A stretch of 64,000 bases of DNA, taken from NCBI GenBank assembly GCA_947500775.1, contig CANMTD010000005.1:62001-126000 (forward strand). The letters are read 5' to 3'. This document shows, one piece after another, positions 36,826 through 46,724 of this stretch (the stretch's first letter is position 1; the number at the start of each line of letters is the position of its first letter). The notes beneath the pieces are model-generated. The model ran no database searches, had not been told where the DNA came from, and was given only the letters and a program-made list of their open reading frames with translations. The stretch is from an uncultured Paracoccaceae bacterium (GTDB taxonomy: Bacteria > Pseudomonadota > Alphaproteobacteria > Rhodobacterales > Rhodobacteraceae). Both the position numbers and the translations under genes were made by a program.

Positions 36826-37859
36826 GCGGCACCCAACCGTTTGCCGACACCATCCCGGTCCAGCAGGGGACGCCACCAGTCTTCGTTGGCCAGATACCAT
36901 TCGACCGTCTTGCGCAGGCCTTCTTCGACCGTGACCGACGGGCGCCAGCCCAATTCGTCGCGAATGCGGGTCGGATCGATGGCATAGCGCTGATCATGGC
37001 CGGGGCGATCCGTCACAAAGGTGATCAGATCGGCATAGGCGGTACCCCTGGGGCGCAACGCGTCCAGAATACCGCAGATGGTGCGCACCAGATCGATATT
37101 CCGGGCCTCATTCTCGCCACCGATATTGTAGGTCCGCCCAACCTGCCCCTTGGCCACCACGGTCAGCAGGGCGTCGGCGTGATCTTCGACATACAGCCAG
37201 TCGCGGATGTTCGACCCGTCGCCGTAAACCGGGATCGGCTGACCCGCCAGCGCCTTCAGGATGACCACCGGGATCAGCTTTTCCGGGAAATGATAGGGCC
37301 CGTAATTATTGGAACAATTCGTCACCAACACCGGCAAACCATAGGTTTCACCCCAGGCCCGCACCAGATGATCCGACGCCGCCTTGGACGCCGAATAAGG
37401 GGACCGCGGATCATAGGGGGTGTCTTCGGTGAACAGGCCGGTTTCGCCCAGGCTGCCATAGACCTCATCGGTCGAGATGTGATGAAAGCGGAAACTGTCC
37501 GGCTGACCCTGCGCCTGCCAATAGCTGCGCGCGGCCTCCAGCATGTTATAGGTGCCGGTCACGTTGGTTTCGATAAAGGCGCCCGGCCCGTCGATCGACC
37601 GATCCACATGGGATTCGGCGGCCAGGTGCATCACCACATCGGGCTGATGCGTCGCAAAGACCCGGTCCAAAGCCTCGCGGTCGCGGATGTCGGCCTGCTC
37701 AAAGGCGTAATTCGGGCTGTTGCTGACCGGCGCCACATTTTCCAGACAGGCCGCATAGGTCAGCGCATCCAGATTGACCACCTGATGCCCCTGCCGGATC
37801 GCATGGCGGACAACGGCTGATCCGATGAATCCCGCCCCCCCGGTTACAAGAATCTTCAT
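36822..37859 (-). CDS. rfbB: dTDP-glucose 4,6-dehydratase
   Basis: RmlB makes dTDP-4-keto-6-deoxyglucose. The 345-residue SDR has the NAD motif [38 protein letters not shown] and [14 protein letters not shown] (Tyr-x3-Lys). Second gene of the operon, overlapping rfbC and rfbD by 4 nt each. Confidence 0.97.
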   Translation of the reverse strand: MKILVTGGAGFIGSAVVRHAIRQGHQVVNLDALTYAACLENVAPVSNSPNYAFEQADIRDREALDRVFATHQPDVVMHLAAESHVDRSIDGPGAFIETNVTGTYNMLEAARSYWQAQGQPDSFRFHHISTDEVYGSLGETGLFTEDTPYDPRSPYSASKAASDHLVRAWGETYGLPVLVTNCSNNYGPYHFPEKLIPVVILKALAGQPIPVYGDGSNIRDWLYVEDHADALLTVVAKGQVGRTYNIGGENEARNIDLVRTICGILDALRPRGTAYADLITFVTDRPGHDQRYAIDPTRIRDELGWRPSVTVEEGLRKTVEWYLANEDWWRPLLDRDGVGKRLGAA

Positions 37860-38422
37860 GCCGTGCCCTCCCAGACAAACGGACTGTCAAAATCATTAAA
37901 CAATGGTGCGACGTCGTCCTTTTCGGACAGGATCGCAGATCCCTCTACCTGCCAATCGATCCCGATTTCGGCACTGTTCCAGCGCACCGCGCCGTCGCAT
38001 TCCGGTGCGTAATAATCCGTGCATTTATAAACAATCTCGGTATCAGGCTCGCGCGTTGCGAACCCGTGCAAAAACCCGGCCGGTATCCACAACTGCCGGC
38101 CATTTTCAAAACTCAGCTCTTCGCCGATCCACTGGCCATAGGTCGGGGACCCTTTGCGCGCATCGACCGCCACATCGAACAGCCGTCCCCGCCCGCAGCG
38201 CACCAATTTGCCCTGAGCATGCGGCGGCGATTGAAAATGCAATCCGCGCACCGTGCCAACATCGCGCGACAGGGAATGATTGTCCTGAACAAACTCGGCA
38301 TCAATTCCGGCAGCGGACAAAGCCTTGCGATTCCAGCTTTCGGAAAAGAACCCGCGATGATCCCCAAATCGGCGTGGGGTCAGAATTTTCACACCCGGCA
38401 GCGCCGTATCTTCAATTTGCAC
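37856..38422 (-). CDS. rfbC: dTDP-4-dehydrorhamnose 3,5-epimerase
   Basis: RmlC epimerises the keto sugar at C3 and C5. The 188-residue cupin has [44 protein letters not shown], and [13 protein letters not shown]. First gene of the minus-strand rhamnose operon. A 191-bp gap to the divergent next gene holds a small CTGTTG-CCA-CAACAG hairpin (38544-38558) and the promoter. Confidence 0.96.
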   Translation of the reverse strand: MQIEDTALPGVKILTPRRFGDHRGFFSESWNRKALSAAGIDAEFVQDNHSLSRDVGTVRGLHFQSPPHAQGKLVRCGRGRLFDVAVDARKGSPTYGQWIGEELSFENGRQLWIPAGFLHGFATREPDTEIVYKCTDYYAPECDGAVRWNSAEIGIDWQVEGSAILSEKDDVAPLFNDFDSPFVWEGTA

Positions 38423-38613
38423 GTACTCAACCTCTTAACCTCGCCGTCTGCTCAATAGCAACAGAGCCCTTTGCTGTCACCCGGTAAGCGTGCATTCCAT
38501 GGAGAGCGATAAAAATGGCAAAGCTATGCCCAAAATTGAAAATCTGTTGCCACAACAGCCTTATAGCTGCAAAAAGATAGGCGTGGGGTGCGTTACCGCA
38601 TCGGGATAGGCAT

Positions 38614-39891
38614 TTGAGGTTTGGTTTGTTCAGCATTTTTCAGCGCGCGATTTCCGTCGCCGTCTATCCCGCTGCCTATCTGTATCTTTGGGCGCAATCT
38701 GAAATCACCCGCATAAAATCCTGGAACAAAGCGCCGGTCATCCACAGCGAAATGCCCTACGACGGGCAAAAGATCATGCTGCTGGCGCTGTATCAAAAGG
38801 GCAATCTGCGCCCCGATACGGTCCGCCTGCTGAAACACGCCAAGGCCGCCGGCCTGTACGTGCTGGCCGTCAACACGTTGCGGTTGAAAAATCCCGCCGA
38901 CACCGATGGGCTGATCGACTGTTATATCGAACGGTTCAACTTTGGCCGCGATTTCGGCAGCTATCGCTGCGGGTTTCTGCATCTGTTCAGAAAAGACTGG
39001 CACACATCCTGCCCCCGCCTTCTGATGATCAACGACAGCGTCTTTTTCTCGGACGAGCGGATGCCGCAGTTCCTGGATGACATGATGTCCTCTGCCACCG
39101 AAGTCTTGGGCAGTACCGAGAATTACGACATCGACTATCATCTGGGATCGTTCTGCATCGCGTTTTCAGGAAAAATCCTGCAAAATCAGCATTTTTCAGG
39201 CTATTGGCATAACTATCGCCTGAGCGACGTGCGCCCGACGGTCATTCGGCGTGGTGAACTGAAACTTTCGCGCCTCTTAAAAAAGATTGTGACCGACCCA
39301 AACACGTTTGGAGCGCTCTACAGTGCCAAACGGTATCTTCAGGCGATCACTACAAACGCGGAGCTGCTGGATTTCGCAATCACCCGATCACGCGTGTCTG
39401 ATATTTTTGCGTGGAAACAGGTTTCAGTAAGAAGCATCATTGGCCGGTATCGGGCACGCTATTTGGTGCCTAAAGTCGAATTAGAGGATCAGCCGGTTTC
39501 GCTTGAGACATCTACGATCGAGATTCTGGAAGAACAAAATATATATAGCTTTCAAGACATCTGTGAATTTATTCAGACAGCCACGAAAGAAGGCCCAAAG
39601 CTGGACGTAAAGCGCCTGCATGAAGTTGTGGTCGCAGAGCTGACCGAAAGCTTTATGTCAGGCAGCCAGATTCATCAGAATGCGGCGATTTTGCTTAAAC
39701 TGGGCCTGCCCATTGTTAAGCTTGACGGTCTTTACCGCGGCATCTTTGATATCACCGACATGCGCAACGTCGTGGAGCAGTTGCCAACTGGAGAATCGGA
39801 AGAGCTTCAAAGCCTGCTCATCGCACGCCCCTATGGCCGCCGTTACTTGACAGGCTGGCGCAAAGCAGCGTTTGAACGAGGTCTCCTCTGA
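38614..39891 (+). CDS. Rhamnan-synthesis-protein-F-like protein (RgpF family)
   Basis: A 425-residue protein with the RgpF-family core MLLALYQKGNLRPDTVRLLKHAKAAGLYVLAVNT ... FNFGRDFGSYRCGFLHLFR and RLLMINDSVFFS. RgpF proteins act in assembly of rhamnose polymers, possibly as glycosyltransferases. The frame begins at TTG 38614, preceded by GGATAGG; no better ATG lies near, so the start is uncertain. From about 39.2 kb the sequence is AT-richer than its neighbours. Context: directly divergent from the dTDP-rhamnose operon. Confidence 0.72.
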   Translation: MRFGLFSIFQRAISVAVYPAAYLYLWAQSEITRIKSWNKAPVIHSEMPYDGQKIMLLALYQKGNLRPDTVRLLKHAKAAGLYVLAVNTLRLKNPADTDGLIDCYIERFNFGRDFGSYRCGFLHLFRKDWHTSCPRLLMINDSVFFSDERMPQFLDDMMSSATEVLGSTENYDIDYHLGSFCIAFSGKILQNQHFSGYWHNYRLSDVRPTVIRRGELKLSRLLKKIVTDPNTFGALYSAKRYLQAITTNAELLDFAITRSRVSDIFAWKQVSVRSIIGRYRARYLVPKVELEDQPVSLETSTIEILEEQNIYSFQDICEFIQTATKEGPKLDVKRLHEVVVAELTESFMSGSQIHQNAAILLKLGLPIVKLDGLYRGIFDITDMRNVVEQLPTGESEELQSLLIARPYGRRYLTGWRKAAFERGLL

Positions 39892-39895
39892 TACG

Positions 39896-40627
39896 ATGGG
39901 ACAAATGACTGACCAGCGAAAAATGATTGCCTTTGTTCACGTGCCCAAAACAGCCGGCTCAAGCGTCAATAAGTTGCTTAAATTACATGATCCCGCCGGG
40001 CACGCCCATTGTGAGACCTACATGGGTGCACCCAAAGCATTTTCATCATTGGTGCAGGACAAAAATTGGGTTTCCGGTCATGTTCCTTACGACACGCTGC
40101 GTCATCATCTTGTACAGGCAACAGACCGGCCACTGCATTTCTATGCAGCGATGCGGAATCCAACCCTACAAGTGATGTCCCACTATAACTGGATCATCGA
40201 AATTTTTCATCGCGGCCAACGTTTTTACGACGGCCATCCTGAGCCGATCAAAATGATCTCGCACGCTATACGAAATTCGGATAGCGACGATCCAAAAGCA
40301 ATCATCAGAAACCTGCGTAAATATTCAGGGCTGTTTCTCAATCAGCAGTCGCGAATGATTCTCGGCACCCGTTTCAATTGGAACACCGGACTGGTGATTG
40401 ATCAGCTTCGGACATACCAGTTTGTTGCAACAGAAGAGTCCTTAGGCACGCTTGTAGCCAAAGCCACTGATGGTAGCCAACTGGCAGATACGCGCGAAAA
40501 TACAAGCACGTATCACTTTGATCGCGCCGTATTCAAAACACCGCGGATTCGGAATTTCCTGGAAAGATACAATTTTCTGGATCAAACGCTCTATCGCACG
40601 CTGAAATCAAATCGCGTGTTTAAATAA
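39896..40627 (+). CDS. Sulfotransferase-family protein
   Basis: A 243-residue protein beginning AFVHVPKTAGSSVNKLL, the 5'-phosphosulfate-binding loop of PAPS-dependent carbohydrate sulfotransferases, followed by HFYAAMRNPTLQVMSHYNW, the 3'-phosphate-binding region with Arg and Ser. Sulfotransferases of this type modify polysaccharides. It lies 4 bp after the RgpF-like gene in an AT-rich stretch. Start ATG 39896 is likely; ATG 39905 is possible. Activity is not proved. Confidence 0.78.
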   Translation: MGQMTDQRKMIAFVHVPKTAGSSVNKLLKLHDPAGHAHCETYMGAPKAFSSLVQDKNWVSGHVPYDTLRHHLVQATDRPLHFYAAMRNPTLQVMSHYNWIIEIFHRGQRFYDGHPEPIKMISHAIRNSDSDDPKAIIRNLRKYSGLFLNQQSRMILGTRFNWNTGLVIDQLRTYQFVATEESLGTLVAKATDGSQLADTRENTSTYHFDRAVFKTPRIRNFLERYNFLDQTLYRTLKSNRVFK

Positions 40628-40667
40628 ATATAACCGATTCCATCCAGTGCCCTGAACACCGACGATT

Positions 40668-41633
40668 TTAGACACGCCCCAGTGCCGCTGCCACATACAG
40701 ACCGGTAGTCTCACCGGCCGATTGTCGATACAGCCCGGCGCGGCGGAACTCGGCCAAACGGCGGTGCGCTGCATGGCTGCGTGCGGCGGAAATACCGTCC
40801 AACAGCTCCTGACAAGGTGCCGTCAGCCGATGGCGCGACGCCCGCAAGGCGGCGATGTTGATATCGGTCCATTCCCGATAGCGCCCGTTCAATATATGCA
40901 ACCCGCGCACCATGCGTGCCCGCGGGTGGGAATTGGCGCCGATCAGGTTAGCCTCGTGCTGGCGATACAGCAAAGCGGGTTCAGGATCGTACATCACCTG
41001 ACCGCCCACCCCCGAGATGATCTGATAAAGCCACCAGTCATGCGACACGATTTGCCCAACTTCGCGGCTGGCGGCCTGCGCCACATCCAGCGCGGCGCGG
41101 TTCAACACCATGGTGTTGCCCCCGGCGATACATTGCACCAAGGCATTGGCAAACCCCGGCGGGCGGGTGAACAGCGGCGACAGATGCCGATTCCCCAACG
41201 TCTCGTCGCACACCCAGGTCCGCGCGCCGTAAAGCGCCGGAACATCCTCGGGCACATCGGCAAGGGCGGTCAGCGCGCGCTCCAGTTTGCCCGGCAGCCA
41301 GACATCATCCTGATCCGACAGCGCAACATAGGGCACATCCGGCCCCGCAGCCCGCAAAAGATGCAGAAAGTTCTGTGCAAACCCGGCCACCGGCCCATCG
41401 ATCATCGAAACGTCACGATCCGGATGTGCCCGCGCAAAGGCGCGCACCATCTCGGGCCCTGAATCGACGGATCCATCGTCGCTGACCAACAGGGACCAAT
41501 CCGCCCCGGTCTGCGTCACATAGCTGTCCAATTGCGCCTTCAGCGCAGCAGCGCCGTTGTGCAGTGCCAGCAATATCTTAATCTTACTGGGCCGCACAAA
41601 ATCGTGCGAAACCCGTTCCCCCGGCGTATTCAT
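40668..41633 (-). CDS. Family 2 glycosyltransferase
   Basis: A 321-residue GT-A protein with KILLALHNGAAALKAQLDSYVTQTGADWSLLVSDDGSVDSG, the DxD motif ALSDQDDVWLPGKLE, and CIAGGNTMVLNRAAL. Similar proteins add rhamnose or other sugars. Faces the AT-rich sulfotransferase gene across 40 bp. Confidence 0.9.
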   Translation of the reverse strand: MNTPGERVSHDFVRPSKIKILLALHNGAAALKAQLDSYVTQTGADWSLLVSDDGSVDSGPEMVRAFARAHPDRDVSMIDGPVAGFAQNFLHLLRAAGPDVPYVALSDQDDVWLPGKLERALTALADVPEDVPALYGARTWVCDETLGNRHLSPLFTRPPGFANALVQCIAGGNTMVLNRAALDVAQAASREVGQIVSHDWWLYQIISGVGGQVMYDPEPALLYRQHEANLIGANSHPRARMVRGLHILNGRYREWTDINIAALRASRHRLTAPCQELLDGISAARSHAAHRRLAEFRRAGLYRQSAGETTGLYVAAALGRV

Positions 41634-41648
41634 TTAAAAACTACCTAC

Positions 41649-42449
41649 TTACAACATCGTCAAAAGGTCACGATGATACCGTTTTAAAAATAAAAGTCCT
41701 AAACAGAGGCTAACACAGGCCACCGAATATACAAAGATCGGAGATACATATGTCGCATCATAGGTCGCATATAACCCGGCCCGGGCCGCGCCAGTGACGT
41801 GAAACAAGGGGTTGAACCACAAAATCTGGCGAAACTGTTCGGGCAAATCCTCGAACAGAAAAAACAGACCCGACAGGATGAACAAGGGCCGTGTGGCGAT
41901 TTGCCAGACGCGCTCCCACAGCGGGTAGGCGGTCATCAGATAGCAATTCAGCGTCCCCACCCCCAGCGCCAGCGCGGCAGCCATGGCAATCGCGTTGATC
42001 AGGACCGGAAAGTCGATAATCAGACTCAGCGAGAATATCAGCACGATGCCGGTCAGCACGATATAGGTCACCATCAAATGGGTCAGCAGGTTCAAGAAGA
42101 ATCGTGCCAGTATCGCATCCAGAAATGTCACGGACGGGTACATCAGCAAGGGTCGCGAAAACCGGATGGTCGTGCCGATCTTGTTCGACACGTCGTTGAA
42201 CAGCATGAACGGCAAAAAGGCCGAGGCATAGAACAGCGGGAAATTCGTCCCCAGCGCGGGCGACCGGAACGCATAGGAAAAGATCACCGACAACAGGGCG
42301 ATCGCGGCCACGGGCTCGATAACCGCCCAAGCATAGCCACCCGGTGATCGGCCAAAGGTCGTCACCATTTCGCGTAACATTAACGCAACGATTGAGCGAT
42401 AGGTTGCGAACGGGCGGGTCGCGATATTTCTGGGCAGCGCAGGAAACAT
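41649..42449 (-). CDS. kpsM: ABC-2-type polysaccharide export permease (KpsM-like)
   Basis: A 266-residue membrane protein with about six hydrophobic segments and family pieces REMVTTFGRSPGGYAWAVIEPVAAIALLSVIFSYAF and LWFNPLFHVTGAARAGLY. Such permeases with KpsT-type ATPases export capsular or O-antigen polysaccharides. The partner ATPase and KpsE-type protein lie divergently at 42.5-44.4 kb, 70-100 bp apart, implying a common control region. Confidence 0.88.
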   Translation of the reverse strand: MFPALPRNIATRPFATYRSIVALMLREMVTTFGRSPGGYAWAVIEPVAAIALLSVIFSYAFRSPALGTNFPLFYASAFLPFMLFNDVSNKIGTTIRFSRPLLMYPSVTFLDAILARFFLNLLTHLMVTYIVLTGIVLIFSLSLIIDFPVLINAIAMAAALALGVGTLNCYLMTAYPLWERVWQIATRPLFILSGLFFLFEDLPEQFRQILWFNPLFHVTGAARAGLYATYDATYVSPIFVYSVACVSLCLGLLFLKRYHRDLLTML

Positions 42450-42546
42450 TCAGACCCATCCGACAGACTGGTGTTGCACCTAGGGATTATGTAGGAATAA
42501 CAATACGACTGCAATTTTTTTGACCACGGCGCTTAGGAACAACTCA

Positions 42547-43758
42547 TTGTCCGCACCGCAAAAAACTCCAGCACCTGCCCCCGTGCCCGTGCCCGCCGCG
42601 GCACCCGGCCCGGCCAAATCTGTGAACAAGCTGCAGCCTTTGGCCCGATCCGCACGCCCACGCGCGCGCCATTGGGGGGTATTGCTCAGCTTTCTTCTTC
42701 TGGTTGTGGCGCCCCTGTGGGCGGCAGGCGCCTATCTGTATTCCCGCGCGGTGGATCAATATGCCTCGACCGTCGCCTTTTCCGTCCAGAAAGAGGAATT
42801 CGCCTCGCCCATCGAAATGCTGGGCGGGATTGCGGACATATCGGGGTCCAGCTCATCCGACACCGACATTCTGTATGAGTTCATCCAAAGCCAGAAACTG
42901 GTCGAAACCATCGACCAGCGGCTGGATCTGCGCGCGCTGTATTCCAAACCCGAACGCGATCCGGTGTTTTCCTTCGATCCGGACGGGTCGATCGAGGATC
43001 TGGTCGACTATTGGGGCCGCATGGTCAAAACCTATTACGACGCGGGCACCGGGCTGATCGAATTGCGCGTCCTTGCCTTCGACCCCGAAGACGCCCGCCA
43101 GATCGCGCAGGCGCTTTTCGAAGAAAGCTCCAGCATGATCAACCGGCTTAGCGCGATCGCCCGTGACGATACGATTCGCTTTGCCCAGGATGAATTGAAC
43201 CGCGCTGAAAACCGGTTGAAAACCGCGCGGCAAGAGCTGACCAGATACCGGTCGGAAAAACAGATCATCGACCCGGACGCCGATATTCAGGTGCAGATGG
43301 GCCTGTTGAACACGCTGCAACAGGAACTGGCCGGTATGCTGGTCGAAACCGATCTGCTGCGCGAAAGCACCCGCGCCGATGACCCGCGCCTGACGCAAGC
43401 CGACCGTCGGATCGCCGTGATCCGCGCCCGTATTTCCAGCGAACGGCAGAAACTGGGCGTCGGTGGCCCAGAAGGCGGGGATGAAGATTACGCAACGGTG
43501 GTGGCCGAATTCGAACGGCTGACCGTGGACCGCCAGTTTGCCGAACAATCCTATACCACGGCGCTGACCGCCTATGACGCGGCCCAGGCCGAGGCGCGGC
43601 GGCAAAGCCGCTATCTTGCCGCGTATATCGAGCCTACTCTGGCCGAATCCTCGCAATATCCCCAGCGCGAGATTCTGTTGGGACTGTCGGCCCTGTTCCT
43701 GTTCTTCGGCTGGTCGATCATGGTTCTGATCTATTACAGCATCCGGGACCGGCGCTGA
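42547..43758 (+). CDS. kpsE: Capsule polysaccharide export inner-membrane protein (KpsE/CtrB-like)
   Basis: A 403-residue polysaccharide co-polymerase: Pro/Ala-rich N-terminal tail, TM helix WGVLLSFLLLVVAPLWAAGAYLY, a long periplasmic coiled coil (about residues 170-340), and C-terminal TM helix LLGLSALFLFFGWSIMVLIY. The frame starts at 42520 (TTG), but TTG 42547 has AGGAAC at good spacing and is preferred. KpsE bridges the KpsMT exporter to the outer membrane. Confidence 0.87.
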   Translation: MSAPQKTPAPAPVPVPAAAPGPAKSVNKLQPLARSARPRARHWGVLLSFLLLVVAPLWAAGAYLYSRAVDQYASTVAFSVQKEEFASPIEMLGGIADISGSSSSDTDILYEFIQSQKLVETIDQRLDLRALYSKPERDPVFSFDPDGSIEDLVDYWGRMVKTYYDAGTGLIELRVLAFDPEDARQIAQALFEESSSMINRLSAIARDDTIRFAQDELNRAENRLKTARQELTRYRSEKQIIDPDADIQVQMGLLNTLQQELAGMLVETDLLRESTRADDPRLTQADRRIAVIRARISSERQKLGVGGPEGGDEDYATVVAEFERLTVDRQFAEQSYTTALTAYDAAQAEARRQSRYLAAYIEPTLAESSQYPQREILLGLSALFLFFGWSIMVLIYYSIRDRR

Positions 43759-43760
43759 CG

Positions 43761-44432
43761 ATGATCCGGCTGGTCGACCTGTGCAAGACCTATCACGTGT
43801 CCGGCGTGCCCAAGATCGTGGCCGACAACATCAATGCCGAATTTCCGACCGGCATGTCGGTGGCCTTGCTGGGCCGCAACGGGGCCGGGAAATCCAGCCT
43901 GCTGCGGATGATCGCAGGCACCATGGACCCAAGCTCGGGGCAGGTTCTGTCAACCGGCTCGATCTCATGGCCCGTCGGCTTTGCCGGCAGTTTTCACCCC
44001 GAACTGACCGGCGCGCAGAACACCCGGTTCATCGCGCGAATCTATGGCGCGGATACCGGTGATCTGATCGAATTCGTCCGTGACTTTTCCGAACTGGGCA
44101 AACATTTCTATCTGCCGTTCCGCACCTATTCCTCGGGCATGCGGTCGCGGCTGGCCTTTGGCATTTCCATGGGCATCCGGTTCGACACCTATCTGGTGGA
44201 TGAGGTCACAAGCGTCGGCGATGCGGCCTTTCGCGAAAAAAGCGAGGCGTTCTTTCTGGACCGGATGCAACAAAGCGGCGCGGTGGTGGCATCGCATTCC
44301 ATGCCATTGTTGCGGCGCATCTGTCAGGCCGGGGCCGTGCTGGAAAACGGGCGGTTGATCTGGTTCGACGATATCGAAGGGGCCATTGCCGCGCATCAGG
44401 AAAACATGAAATCCCCGCCGCCGGGCGCCTGA
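43761..44432 (+). CDS. kpsT: Polysaccharide export ATP-binding protein (KpsT-like)
   Basis: A 223-residue ATPase with Walker A GRNGAGKSSLL, signature YSSGMRSRLAFGIS, Walker B YLVDEV and H-loop-like ASHSMPLL. In this subfamily Ser/His replacement of the switch is usual. It is 2 bp downstream of kpsE and its TGA directly abuts the RTX stop codon on the other strand (no gap). Confidence 0.9.
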   Translation: MIRLVDLCKTYHVSGVPKIVADNINAEFPTGMSVALLGRNGAGKSSLLRMIAGTMDPSSGQVLSTGSISWPVGFAGSFHPELTGAQNTRFIARIYGADTGDLIEFVRDFSELGKHFYLPFRTYSSGMRSRLAFGISMGIRFDTYLVDEVTSVGDAAFREKSEAFFLDRMQQSGAVVASHSMPLLRRICQAGAVLENGRLIWFDDIEGAIAAHQENMKSPPPGA

Positions 44433-44904
44433 TCAGAACAGAAACTCTGAACTGCCAAGATCGCTCAGCAGGGTATTTTCCAGGGTGATGCTGTCAGTAC
44501 CGTCGGTGATCACGACATCGCTGCCCGACTGCACCATGTGATTGGCGACCAGATCGGCATAGTCGGTGATCCCGTCAACCAGTGACAAATCCAGCACCTC
44601 CTGCGGTTGGAACCCCTCAAAATCGGTAATCACATCGTTCCCGAACCCGTTCTTGAAGGCGAAGGTATCGTTGCCATTGCCGCCGGTCATCGTGTCATTG
44701 CCGTTCCCGCCGTCAAGCAGGTCATTGGCGTTACCCGCCAGAATAGTGTCATTCCCCGCCACTCCGAACAGGCGATCCCGCCCGGTCCCGCCGATCAGCG
44801 TGTCATTGCCACCCTGCCCGACCAACCGGTCGGCGCCATCGCCACCGTCCAGAACATCCTTGGCGCCGCCGCCGAACAGCGTGTCCTTGCCAGCCCCGCC
44901 AAAC
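44433..44904 (-). repeat. Duplicated RTX/secretion-signal module (copy 1)
   Basis: This segment aligns without gaps to 46725-47196 on the same strand; all matched motifs I checked are offset by 2292 bp. The translated products share GGNDTLIGG, NDTMTGGNGNDTF and LLSDLGSS. Copy 2 encodes the end of the M10 protease. Confidence 0.85.
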
Positions 44905-46604
44905 AGGACATCCCGGCCGGCGCCACCTTCGACCCGGTCGTCACCATCCCCGGCATCCACCTCATCGGGGCCGCCTTCGGACAGGATGTAGTCATCCCCC
45001 CCCTCGCTATAGATGATGTCTTTCCCAGAGGCGCCCACAATATCGTCCTGCCCGGCGGTGCCCAGCCTGATCCGGATATCCTGATCGACCAGCAACAGCG
45101 GCCGGTCCAGATTGACGATGTCCAGCGCGGCGAAATCATCGAAATCCAGCGGGGCGCCATTATGGCTGACGATCTCCAACCGCTCATCGCGATAGGTCAG
45201 CACCGCGCCATTGGCGGTTGTTTCGACCCCCAGCTGCGCATTCTGATAGAACATCGGCCAGGCCGACAGGTCCAGACTGTCTTCGGTGATGTTGAAATCC
45301 ATGATCCGGTCGGTCTGATCATCCGCCGACAGAATGAACACATCGGCCCCCGCCCCGCCGGTCATTTCATCGACCCCGGCACCGTCCAGTATCAGATCAT
45401 CGCCGCCGCCGCCGTTCAGAACATCATCGCCATCATAGCCCGCCAGCACATCGTCCGCCGTGCCGCCCATCAGGGTATCGGCGCCGGTGCTGCCCCCGAC
45501 CGTCTGACCCAAAGCTGCGGTGTTCAGCGTGAAATGAGTCACCCCCGCCTCTGTCTCACCGGCGGCAAAGACATGCAGTTTGCTTCCCAGATGGTACAGC
45601 GACACGGCCTGCGTATTGGCCAGCGACAGGGCCTGCGTATCCTCGACGCTGTGCAACAGGAACAACCGCCCCCCCGGCAACAGCGTGAACAGGCTCAACC
45701 CGTCGTCGCCACCGCCTGCGGCCACGAACACCCGGTCCCCGACCAGGGCCGTGGCGATCGAGACAACCGCCTGAAACCGCGAATTCAGATCGTCGATGAC
45801 ATGATCGGTGGCGATCACCTGCCCGTCGCCGAACACCCGCAACACGCTAAGCGACGAACTGTTGCCCCCGGCCAGAATCACATATTCCGATCCCCCCAGC
45901 GATACGGTGGACAGCGCGGTCGGCGTGTCGATCCCCAGACCCTGATCCGCCCCGAAAACCGCGCGCAACAGGATCGAGCCGTCACTTTCAACGCGATAGA
46001 TGTTTAACCCGTTTTCCCCCTGCGATCCCGAAAACACATAGGTCTGACCGCCGATCGTCGCGGTGCGCAACGCGCTGACGTCCTGTGCGAAAAAATCGGC
46101 GCCATAGCCAGCCACCGGCATCTGCGTCAGCACCGGGTCGGTGCCCACCTGATACCCGGCCAATCCGACCCGCCCCCGCAAACTGGCCAGCACCATCTGC
46201 TGCCCGGCCACGTTGACGACAACCGCCCCCAGAATCTGCGCGTCTGGCGTGGTGGTCAGATCGACCGTGACTTCGGCCCCCAACTGACCGTTTGCGCCAA
46301 TCACAAACCCTTTGAAATCCTGCCCGGTCCGCGCCAAAGGCATCAACAGGATCTGGCCATCCACCTCGACCACCGACAGGTCGGTCGCGCCCAGGGTCGA
46401 AAAGAATGGGATCGGGCCGAAAGCCTGTTCATCGACGGCAACCAGCGTGCCGTTCTGAATGCGATAGGCCAGAATACCGCCCGCGGTGTTGGCCGTATAC
46501 AGATAGGCCTGACCGCCAATTTCGAACACCTCGAAATCGGTGATGCCCAAGGCAAACCCCGCGCCGTTATCCACGCGTGTTTCCAAATGGACAAGCGGAG
46601 CCAT
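44433..46604 (-). CDS. RTX beta-propeller protein, probable type I secretion substrate
   Basis: A 723-residue protein without a signal peptide. Residues 1-370 form repeated beta-sheet blades (VFEIGGQAYLYTANTAGG, VSLGGSEYVILAGGNSSSL, VGDRVFVAAGGGDDGLSLF). Residues 375 onward have two sets of GGxGxDxLx nonapeptides that bind calcium, and the C terminus LLSDLGSSEFLF is a type I secretion signal. The last ~150 residues closely resemble the neighbouring M10 protease. Probable role: surface or secreted adhesin, or enzyme with calcium-dependent folding; exporter probably PrsDE (54.3-57.4 kb). Function unknown. Confidence 0.86.
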   Translation of the reverse strand: MAPLVHLETRVDNGAGFALGITDFEVFEIGGQAYLYTANTAGGILAYRIQNGTLVAVDEQAFGPIPFFSTLGATDLSVVEVDGQILLMPLARTGQDFKGFVIGANGQLGAEVTVDLTTTPDAQILGAVVVNVAGQQMVLASLRGRVGLAGYQVGTDPVLTQMPVAGYGADFFAQDVSALRTATIGGQTYVFSGSQGENGLNIYRVESDGSILLRAVFGADQGLGIDTPTALSTVSLGGSEYVILAGGNSSSLSVLRVFGDGQVIATDHVIDDLNSRFQAVVSIATALVGDRVFVAAGGGDDGLSLFTLLPGGRLFLLHSVEDTQALSLANTQAVSLYHLGSKLHVFAAGETEAGVTHFTLNTAALGQTVGGSTGADTLMGGTADDVLAGYDGDDVLNGGGGDDLILDGAGVDEMTGGAGADVFILSADDQTDRIMDFNITEDSLDLSAWPMFYQNAQLGVETTANGAVLTYRDERLEIVSHNGAPLDFDDFAALDIVNLDRPLLLVDQDIRIRLGTAGQDDIVGASGKDIIYSEGGDDYILSEGGPDEVDAGDGDDRVEGGAGRDVLFGGAGKDTLFGGGAKDVLDGGDGADRLVGQGGNDTLIGGTGRDRLFGVAGNDTILAGNANDLLDGGNGNDTMTGGNGNDTFAFKNGFGNDVITDFEGFQPQEVLDLSLVDGITDYADLVANHMVQSGSDVVITDGTDSITLENTLLSDLGSSEFLF

Positions 46605-46724
46605 TCACCTTTCCTTCCAACCGAATACCCAGTGGAATTAAAGGCGATTGAGGTTAAGCGAGTTTGCTTGCCCACGCCCAATCTATGGCCAATTTTAGAG
46701 TGTTTTTTGCGACTTTACGACGGA

